The notes under the pieces were generated by a model, which ran no database searches, was not told where the DNA came from, and worked only from the letters and a program-made list of their open reading frames with translations. DNA of 29,807 nucleotides from Didymodactylos carnosus (taxonomy: Eukaryota > Rotifera > Eurotatoria > Philodinida > Philodinidae), in the NCBI GenBank assembly GCA_905250885.1, contig CAJNOQ010001636.1, forward strand, positions 1 to 29,807, read 5' to 3'. The position numbers were made by a program, and so were the translations under genes. This document shows positions 23,301-29,807 of this stretch, piece by piece. How positions within the stretch are numbered: the first letter of the stretch is position 1; every line of letters starts with the position of its first letter.

Positions 23301-25374
23301 TGGCCGATCTGATGGTGTGTGAATCATCGGTATAGCCCTTCATCCAAAAAACTAGATAGGTTTACAAAATGAGTTATACCCAGCTGACAGCTGTTGGTTC
23401 GGCCGTTCATGGCGGACGAGTGTTTTCCTCTGAAACGAACTGAAAACCTTTTTCTAAATCAGTTTTCAATGCTGATTCACAAAAATATAGTGCGAACCTT
23501 TCATCTTGCAATATAACCTCAAAAAGTCAATTTCATCGTAGGGGACGGTTTTTTGTATTTTTGAGGTCCTATCAATAATTTGGGTTTTTCTTCATGAAGA
23601 AATGGTTTTGGGAGGCTCGGAAGGTGATATTCGTGATCAGCGCGACGAAGCGAATCACAATATATGTAAAAAGACGAAAAATAAAATCTGCTCAAATTTT
23701 GCTGTATGTGCAGCTTACATTTTCGCAAGGTAATCAATCGTTTTTCAAGGAAAAATCGACTGTCACTAACTTCAGCAACAACGAGAATATCTATGTTTTT
23801 CAAAGACAAAGTATGAATGTTTGTAGTTTTTATTATTTTGATTGTTAGATCTCTGTGAAATTTTGCTCAGAAACAAGCACGCAAAGGAACGACACCAAAT
23901 AAACCGTCATATTCATATTGAACCGTAAAATGCACTAACATGCTAAAGGAGATAGAACGCTAGTAGATTAGAAAAAGAAGCTCAAGTATATCATACAGTT
24001 TCCAGTTAAAAAAGAACTGTAGTTCCCATTCGCAGGAACTGGAGAACCATTCCTCGTTTCTAGAATCTTCTCGGAAGAAACGTGAACTGCTGAACCGTTC
24101 CTAGTTCAGGAATGAAAACTAAAAAACAGTTTCCTTTGAAAGAACGAGAATCGCGAACTATCACAGGCCTAATGGAGCTATTAAAACTAACACTTGTTAG
24201 TATCCCACACCGATAGCATAGAGTATTCTTTCTTCTTAATTTTGTGATTGGTTAATACCGATTAATATTTTAATGTTCGCTACACAACTTACTACTGCTA
24301 GAACATCGATATCATGATCTTTTCGTTGCATTTGTTTAATAATTGTTTCCCAACGTCGGATGAGTACTTGTCGTTGTTTGTGTGAGCGACGAAATGTATC
24401 AGCCAATTTGTCTAATTCCACCTTAAAGTATGTATGTGATCAATCCACATTGCTCTTCATTCTAATATTTGTGTCAATTAAACGAACCTGAAGACTGGAA
24501 AAAGACATTGTTTCTTCTTCAGCCGCTCGTTTTATTTTACATGATTTTTCTGATAATCTTTCAGCTTCTACAATTAACTCCTAAAATTTTCAACAATATT
24601 ATATTTCATATTTGCGATTTTTTCATGTTCTTACCTTAATTTTCGCATCATCTTGTCGAGTGTATTTCATCAGATGAATCGTTTCATCATCTCGTTTCTT
24701 TAGAAAATTGATAAATTTTTCTAATATCTCTTGCTCATCAACGGCTACGTTTGTTATTTTTTTTATCTTTTCCGACAATATATTGATTTCTTTCTATAAC
24801 AAGCGAAAAATTTATCGTACATTATTTTAGTCGAAGTTCGTATCTAGTGATATTTTACTTCAAATTTTAGTTTTCGTTTACTAAATTTTGTTAAATCATG
24901 ATCAATCGTTTTCATTTGAAATTTTAATCGTTTTATTTCAATTTTATCATTTTCAATTAACATATTGTCTGTTGTCGTTTTGATATGATGAGCAGCTAGT
25001 AAACGCTGTAACAATAATAAATGATTTCCCTAAAATGTTAGAGTACAAAGTTCAACACGTACTTGCGTTGATGCTAATTCATCATCGACAGCTTTATAAT
25101 GATTATCAAGCATTCGAATACGATCAACATTTTCATCAATTGTACCTTGTAAACAAATCACCTGCTTCGTTTTTGATTCAACCTACAAGCAAGAGAAAGC
25201 GAGAGAAAGAAAAAATGAATATTTTTATCGAATAATTATCATCCTGAATTCAATACTAACAGCTTCTTCGAGCAATTTGTTCAAATTACTGATGAGTGGA
25301 GCTGGTATTCGAGTATCTGTGAAATCGTCTCCGAGAACGGTTCGCAACAATTCTGGTATATTATTGTATTCCAT
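17326..25374 (-). CDS. CCDC39: CCDC39, axonemal 96-nm ruler coiled-coil protein
   Basis: Twenty minus-strand exons: 25374-25261, 25182-25063, 25029-24859, 24793-24635, 24580-24488, 24421-24293, 22463-22272, 22214-22107, 22047-21715, 21641-21339, 20509-20393, 20337-20198, 20150-20072, 20005-19846, 19793-19728, 19671-19631, 19573-19433, 19376-19194, 17631-17478, 17399-17326. All phases agree, giving 958 aa against 941 in human CCDC39. Collinear landmarks recalled from the human protein include ELDKLADTFRRSHKQRQ, HDIDVLAVELVQIK across the intron 6 junction, QALKHQELLY, GLELLQTQIK, DFLVEENLLKVELKR, KIEKLKNRYE and ALENTVQLLN, then a Ser/Thr-rich tail. Nearly the whole chain is heptad coiled coil. 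In the family, CCDC39 and CCDC40 form the ruler that sets inner dynein arm and radial spoke spacing in motile cilia. Ordinary introns are 33-78 nt; introns 6, 10 and 18 are swollen by insertions that respect the splice sites, so the gene looks intact. Least certain are the intron 8 acceptor (GAAAAG) and the start of exon 19. Confidence 0.93.
17655..19158. mobile_element. Foldback element B (~1.5 kb) filling CCDC39 intron 18
   Basis: The ends TCCTAATAAGAAACCTATAC (17655) and the reverse of CTAGGG (19158) match those of element A. Both are followed by TTTTCTRNNRGGATCC and by several TAGGATCCTA-type motifs (17690-17825, 18015-18065, 19060-19145). Long inverted arms of about 388 bp occupy 18081-18468 and 18670-19058. 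They share GATCCCTCATTTTTTGCC, CTCGGTTGTTTTGAGATTCC, AGGTTTCCCACAAACC and AACGCGGTATCACGTATG. Within the loop, GTTTGCATATG plus GAAAAAAGTACTTA is repeated. There is no transposase frame. The element starts 24 bp from the exon 19 acceptor and ends 36 bp from the exon 18 donor, so it makes up nearly the whole 1562-nt intron. Confidence 0.82.
20510..21338. mobile_element. Insertion in CCDC39 intron 10 containing an inverted repeat
   Basis: The 829-nt intron replaces an expected 50-80 nt intron. Alignment spacing between exon 10 (ending INDKE) and exon 11 (DFLVEEN) matches human CCDC39, so no coding sequence is lost. Arms at 20688-20740 and 20855-20908 are near-perfect reverse complements sharing ACTCTCCAAAGGTAAAGTG and TTAAAAAGGGTTTAAT. 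The inner parts also pair (GCACAAAAGTCGCAAAAAAA with its complement). At 20589 the sequence TAGGGATGCACCGATTAAT resembles hAT terminal repeats, but no matching opposite end or 8-bp duplication was found. Boundaries are therefore given as the intron. Confidence 0.6.
22475..24235 (-). repeat. Dispersed repeat R1, copy b, in CCDC39 intron 6, split by a nested element
   Basis: Removing the nested element leaves about 410 bp (22475-22828 plus 24180-24235), matching copy a at 488-904 in opposite orientation. A 7-bp direct repeat, TTAATTT, sits at each side (22468-22474 and 24236-24242) and is a candidate target duplication. The insertion lies wholly in the intron, 5 bp beyond the exon 7 acceptor motif on one side. 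No coding capacity is seen. Confidence 0.75.
22829..24171. mobile_element. 1343-bp hAT-like non-autonomous element nested in R1
   Basis: The 8-bp duplication ATGGAGCT is present at 22821-22828 and 24172-24179. Immediately inside, the ends read TAGGCATGTGACAGTTC and, on the reverse strand, TAGGCCTGTGATAGTTC. Inverted arms of about 170-180 bp (to about 23010, from about 23997) are rich in GGGAACTG/CAGTTCC-type motifs. They include TTTCTAGAAACGAGGAACGG at the left and its diverged counterpart at the right. An 8-bp target and TAG-starting ends fit the hAT superfamily. Internal frames at 23519-23848 show no transposase or BED/hATC-like features, so it is probably non-autonomous. Confidence 0.85.
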
Positions 25375-25909
25375 TTTTGTTTGATTTTCACCAGTCGACA
25401 CTTATAAGATCATGATAGCGCAAAAGAATCAAAGATATTAATTACAATATGTCTGTATAATTGTACTAATGTAATAAAATGCGCCATCCTATTATCATAA
25501 TACATGATCAGCAGAACAGTCAGAAAATATCTACTAAGAAACCTTCCACAAATGTCTGCTCGATTTTCCATTGAAAGCTACTTGATTATAGGTTATTTTT
25601 TATGCTGACCACGTATATATTGTCCTTTTTTGGCTGATACGGTTCTTTTTAGGTGTATATCTGAAAAAACATCCCTCAAGACTCTAAATTCTATGATGAA
25701 TAAATTTTGATTCATTTTGTTTGCAGAACTCTTCGAATTAGCCATGGAAAACAATTTTAAGAACTACCGAACAAGTTTTCGATAAGTGGCAAAGAATTTG
25801 CTATCGAATTTTGCGCTGAAGTAGGTAAATCTCAAACATTTGTTCATGAAGATGATTTACAAAATGAAAATCATATTAATATAAATACAAACAATTCTAT
25901 TATTCTATT

Positions 25910-26098
25910 AAAGTCGATGAACGAGACTCTGCCGGCAAACATATCAAATTTATTTCAAAATATCTTACAGACAAAAAACGATTAATTTATACTATCGATC
26001 GTATTGCCAAGAGAAGAAATACAATTTATTATCTATTAATTGTCGATCACGAAAGGGATAAATTGAATTTGCTTTCGTCTCAATATGGCTTAGTTTAA
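25910..26098 (+). pseudogene. Possible remnant coding fragment
   Basis: An open frame without its own ATG encodes about 62 residues with protein-like composition (for example KVDERDSAGKHIKFISK, RIAKRRNTIYYLLIVDHER), ending at TAA 26096-26098. Just upstream, shifted frames read GKEFAIEFCAEVGKSQ and TLPANISNLFQNIL, as if a coding region had suffered frameshifts. I do not recognise the family; it could be a decayed mobile-element gene or chance. Confidence 0.25.
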
Positions 26099-26614
26099 GT
26101 TCTCAAACCAAAGTACGATAATAATATTATATCTCCATTTACTTCACGTTGACTTTGTAAATAGTTTATCTGTCATAGTTGAATATTTATTTCAACGTGT
26201 TAGTATGCAAAAGTGTGACTGATACAGAAAGAGTAATATCATTCTTATTATTAGTTACTTTACAAATTTTAAGACGCATTAAGGCGTACGTGATTAATGA
26301 CTATGGTCTCACCCAAATGATCGTCTATAATTCGTTTATAATGAAATTACCTCTAATTCAACCAAAGGACATCTCCTGTTTTCAAAATTTAACTCAATCA
26401 ACATTTAAATATATGTTTTGTAGAGTGTCTAAAGGCGCACCAAAAATTCTGTGTATTTGTCAGATTTTGAAACTCTATAGTTATTAAATAAGTGACTAAT
26501 ACCACACTTTTTACAATAATTATGGTAAATTTTACAATATAGTGTACGGAGAAGATACAATCATTAAAGTATTGTCAAAAATATGAATAGAAATTTGACG
26601 TACAAGGATTTTGT

Positions 26615-27130
26615 AGAGAACAGAATTAGGGCTAAAAAGAGAACGGTTGTCTGTTTATGGTCAAAATCGGAGTAATTAGAGAACGATCAGAATTATAAAC
26701 GGAAAAAGTCGAAAAGCGAACGGAGTTAGTACTGAGAAGAGAACGGTTCGGAATTCCGAGTTTAAAAGACTGAAAAGAGAATATTCATATGTTCGAATAG
26801 TGAATTATGATCTATATATATCTTGCATTATTTGCAAAAAAATATTATACAAAAAAGTGCAAATATATATGATATTTCAAAAAAGTAGAGAAAGACTAGA
26901 TTGTACCTCAGAATATGGTTCTTTTACTGTTTACGTATCGATGTGTAAATATGAAGAAGCATGCGTATGAAAAATTCTACTTTAGAATTGTACAAATACA
27001 GTGAAAAAATAACTTTCAAAACCGTTCTCTTTCCAGTCTCGTTCTCTAAACAGGGTGAAAATTTAATAATTCGTACTCCGTTCTCCATTGCTTCTCTTTT
27101 CATACTTTTTCCCAATTGGACAGACAACAC
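26615..27130. mobile_element. Inverted element with AGAGAACGG motif arrays
   Basis: Left cluster (26615-26785) carries AGAGAACRG, AGAGAACGG, AGAGAACGA, GCGAACGGAG and AGAGAACGG. The right cluster (27021-27128) carries the reverse forms CCGTTCTCT, CGTTCTCT, CCGTTCTCC and CTTCTCTTTT. GTTGTCTGT at 26647 faces ACAGACAAC near 27119, so the two halves are a diverged inverted pair around a centre near 26870. Ends and target duplication are unresolved, and there is no transposase. Confidence 0.55.
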
Positions 27131-27515
27131 AAAATAATAGCACGTTTTTTCTTTCATTGATACATACATACATGAGCAACTGCAAGTATTTTGAACTGAA
27201 CTTATCTATTTCTGGCTATATGAAATATAATCGATTACTAAAACAAAATTTCTGAAACTTCTATTTAGAATAGTTGCTAATTTAAGTTTAGAACAAAAAT
27301 TGTTACAGTTCAAATTTTTGGCTTCAAAAAGAATACAATATCATTGTTATTATTATGTGAGGATTGCGTTCAAATGACTTGAAGGGAAAGGGCTTAAGTT
27401 TTATGCATTATCTACGTTCAATATAGAAAAATTTTATTATTAAGTGAAAAAAGTAGGACAGATATAAATAAAAAAATAAACAATTGGTAGGATCAAAAGA
27501 TCATTTGAAAAGTTT

Positions 27516-27521
27516 TTTATT
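27516..27521 (-). terminator. Poly-A signal of Reeler gene
   Basis: AATAAA on the minus strand lies about 48 nt after the stop codon, a normal distance for a short 3' UTR. Confidence 0.6.
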
Positions 27522-27569
27522 GAACAGTTGAAAATGGAAAATTAAAATAAAATAAAATAGTTTTGTTGA

Positions 27570-29165
27570 TTATTGTGTCAAGATAACTGGTTCACTCTTT
27601 ACAATCCAAAAGTGTTTATAATCGATAACAACCGTTATCCTTCAAACAAAAACAGAACAGTTGAGTATACACAACAAATAAACGAAATAGAACTGATTAA
27701 TTTTTATCATTTTCAAGTAATTCCAATGTTTATCACAGAGTACTCACCAAAATTGTATTATTTTTTTCTCGTTGTTAGAATTTTCAAGGTTTTTCCATGT
27801 AAGTTTGAATGATGTTATGTCACTGAATGGATAATTATGTGTTAGTCCATTCCCCTAGAAAAAGATGACTTAAAACGATCAGTTTATGAAATAGTTTGAA
27901 TGTTTACAATTTGTACTCACAGTGTTACAATCAACCAAATGCATATTCGATGGAGTTTCAAATGTACCAATTGCAAAATCTGTATTTAATTTTCGTCCTT
28001 GTATAAACATTCCTTTGATTGGTTCATTCGATTCAATATAAACTGAAAAATATAATAAAATTATCAAAATCTCGTAGAAGTGAAAAAGCTGAAAGGGAAT
28101 TAGTTGTTACTTGTGTATGCAACTTTTATTTTTCTCACTCTTCTAAGAGCTGGTCTAGAATTTGGTAGATAATAGTGTTTATATATGCATTTAATTTAAA
28201 AAAAATTTAGTATTTTTATACTGTGTGTAGTCAGTCTGATAGTACTTTTGGATATTGTGTCACTGATTATCTATACATCTCGTTAAAAATGTTTTATTGC
28301 ACTTATAGCAATTAGTTTACATTTATATAAACATTTTGTATCATAAATACTCGTTAAATAAGGTAGAATACATACACTGAACAACAATAACAATCTTGCT
28401 TCCAGTGATGTTTTTAATGTGGAAATATATTTCAATAGATTTGTATTTTGCTATATTTTACTTAAAATCTTCATCATATACTGTGTATATTTTCATCGAT
28501 CGTAGGTCCTATTTGAAGACGACAAAACGTGTAATAAGATTTATATTCAACTTCAGCTTGATATCATTTATTGGAATTCATTTAAGTATCTAGTGATAAT
28601 GAGACTTTTATACATAAAGTGGTATTTTTATTCTAATTTATTCAAAACTGAGTGTCCCTGTTGTTGTATTAATTGTTCTTAAACTGCCAAGATAATGCAA
28701 TCAGAATTATTTGCAAAAATATTAACATAATTAGTTGATTTTAACGAAAATTCTCAATAGTACTTACTCTTATTTTCAAGGTAGAGTAAAATGGATGAAA
28801 TGTAAAACTTTCTCTATCCTTTATATTATGTTGAAAAATTGTTATATCACACTTTTTCTACTACGATTTAGTGATCATATCTTCGTTTATCACACGTTTT
28901 GAATTTAATGATTTCTCACATTTAATTTGCATTTGACAAGTAAATAGAAGAAAATGAGAGAAGTACCTGTAATTGTTGATTTGTTTGTATTCCAAACACA
29001 TGTAAAATTTGTTATTGGACTTGTTGTTTTAGATTGTGATACATGAGGATGATGACCAGGCATCATAGATTCACAAGCCTTCTTTGGCGCACCATATGGA
29101 TAGGAATAGACAATCGCGACAAATAATAGATTAAACAGTAGAACACTAATTTGATATTTAAGCAT
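27570..29165 (-). CDS. Secreted Reeler-domain protein
   Basis: Four minus-strand exons, 29165-28967, 28042-27921, 27854-27748 and 27639-27570, have consistent phases and GT-AG borders and encode 165 aa. Residues 1 to about 21 are a hydrophobic signal peptide (ISVLLFNLLFVAIVYS). The mature part begins YPYGAPKKACESMMPGH, a typical Reeler start. It continues with PIKGMFIQGRK, GTFETP, VDCNTGNGLTHN, FKLTWKN and ITVVIDYKHFWIVKS, the domain's usual closing strand. Cys31 and Cys105 are candidates for the conserved disulphide; Cys56 is extra. NFT and NKS are possible N-glycosylation sites. The protein is a single stand-alone Reeler domain, as in secreted defence-protein-like family members in invertebrates; the exact role is unknown. 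Intron 1 is 924 nt, far longer than introns 2 and 3 (66 and 108 nt). An in-frame ATG at 29195 would add ten residues, but the 29165 start gives a cleaner signal peptide. Confidence 0.88.
28043..28966 (-). other. Long intron 1 of Reeler gene
   Basis: AT-rich 924-nt intron between the signal-peptide exon and the second Reeler exon. No inverted repeat or coding signal was recognised, and the 65-aa plus-strand frame at 28396-28593 looks like chance. Confidence 0.6.
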
Positions 29166-29807
29166 TTTATTCAAAAAAAGGTTTTGAGCAAACAATAGAA
29201 ATCAGGATGATACTTTGATTATGATGATTAGTTAATTTTTTCTGATATTTTTTATACCATCTGATTTAAAGCAAAATATACCACCACGTCATCAAACAAT
29301 GCGGATTGAATTCTTTCTTTTTGTCATGGTATGCATGTTTATTACTCTGTATGTAAGATAATTGCGTATATTTCTTTATGCGTACATACATGGTGGGGAA
29401 ATTTGTCGAAGTTTTACGACGTTGGGATCGTGCAGTTGCAGCATCAGATGCATGGTCATGTGTGAACTTTCTACAATTTCACATGCGTTTACAAGTAAAA
29501 ATTTCTTTTCAGGCACACAGTGGGCATTTTTCCATAGAGCAGGCGGACATCTGGTTTTTTTGAGTTAGAAAATGATTATTTTAGCATAATATAATCTTAC
29601 TATGTGTCAGATATTAGTAGAAGTAAAAAACGTCGAATTCGAAAAAAAATGTTTTTCGACAAAAAATTCCTTAGGAGGACTCTTGCCCTGAATTTTTGTC
29701 AAAAAATGTTTTGTTTGTAAAACTAACAAACTATACATCATTCGATGCAGTTTTTCACGCTGATTCCGAATATGACTTTATGTTATGGAAAAAGTGCTCT
29801 TGTGGGG
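29166..29807. other. 5' flank of Reeler gene, right edge
   Basis: It contains overlapping plus-strand frames around 29362-29568. One (MVGKFVEVLRRWDRAVAASD from 29390) has protein-like composition and could be the first exon of a gene continuing to the right, but nothing confirms it. The rest is AT-rich with no identified element. Confidence 0.3.

Larger units (their letters stand above)
25375..27569. other. Intergenic region between Reeler gene and CCDC39
   Basis: It contains the CCDC39 5' flank, a possible decayed coding fragment (25910-26098), and the AGAGAACGG inverted-motif element (26615-27130). The 102-aa plus-strand frame at 26179-26487 has no recognised domain. No RNA gene is seen. 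Confidence 0.5.

Noticed and set aside
23519-23848. Overlapping frames inside the hAT-like element considered as a transposase remnant
   Set aside because: No BED finger, RNase H-like or hATC dimerisation signatures are visible, and the frames are antisense to each other.
1-29807. CRISPR arrays, operons, tRNA or rRNA genes
   Set aside because: The window is eukaryotic; no regular spacer-repeat array, tRNA cloverleaf boxes or rRNA-like stretches were recognised by eye.

Overview
This is a eukaryotic (metazoan) nuclear window. It is AT-rich, and its genes are split into many small exons by very short introns (mostly 50-80 nt, one of 33 nt) with ordinary GT-AG borders. The standard genetic code applies. 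A cilium gene (CCDC39) and a Reeler-domain secreted protein confirm an animal. Compact introns, AT richness and many small palindromic elements would suit a bdelloid rotifer such as Adineta or Rotaria, but that placement is an inference.

Three genes can be assembled exon by exon, all on the minus strand. (1) 2437-8046 is a 16-exon, 998-aa protein: a Met/Gln-rich disordered N-terminus with five 14-aa repeats, joined to a complete class V (NifS/SufS-like) PLP-dependent aminotransferase domain with its Schiff-base lysine and active-site cysteine. (2) 17326-25374 is a 20-exon, 958-aa orthologue of CCDC39, the axonemal 96-nm ruler coiled-coil protein, collinear with human CCDC39 along nearly its whole length. 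(3) 27570-29165 is a 4-exon, 165-aa secreted Reeler-domain protein. The three do not look functionally linked.

The rest is mobile-element debris with no recognisable transposase. Long introns in the two large genes are mostly inserted elements. CCDC39 intron 18 is almost entirely a 1.5-kb foldback element. Intron 6 carries a ~410-bp dispersed repeat (second copy at the left of the window, inverted) that is itself interrupted by a 1343-bp hAT-like element with an 8-bp target duplication. Intron 10 carries another inverted-repeat insertion. Aminotransferase intron 4 carries about 0.9 kb of foreign-looking sequence. The 8.5-17.3 kb gap holds a second foldback element sharing termini with the intron 18 one, a 117-bp Harbinger-like MITE with TTA duplications, and several near-perfect hairpins.

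The most unusual recurring pattern is element termini made of arrays of one short motif in both orientations, with a different motif per element (TAGGATCCTA, GGGAACTG, TGATCAG, AGAGAACGG, and perhaps GTCTTC). A 228-bp exact tandem duplication with an N at its junction (8070-8525) is probably an assembly artefact.
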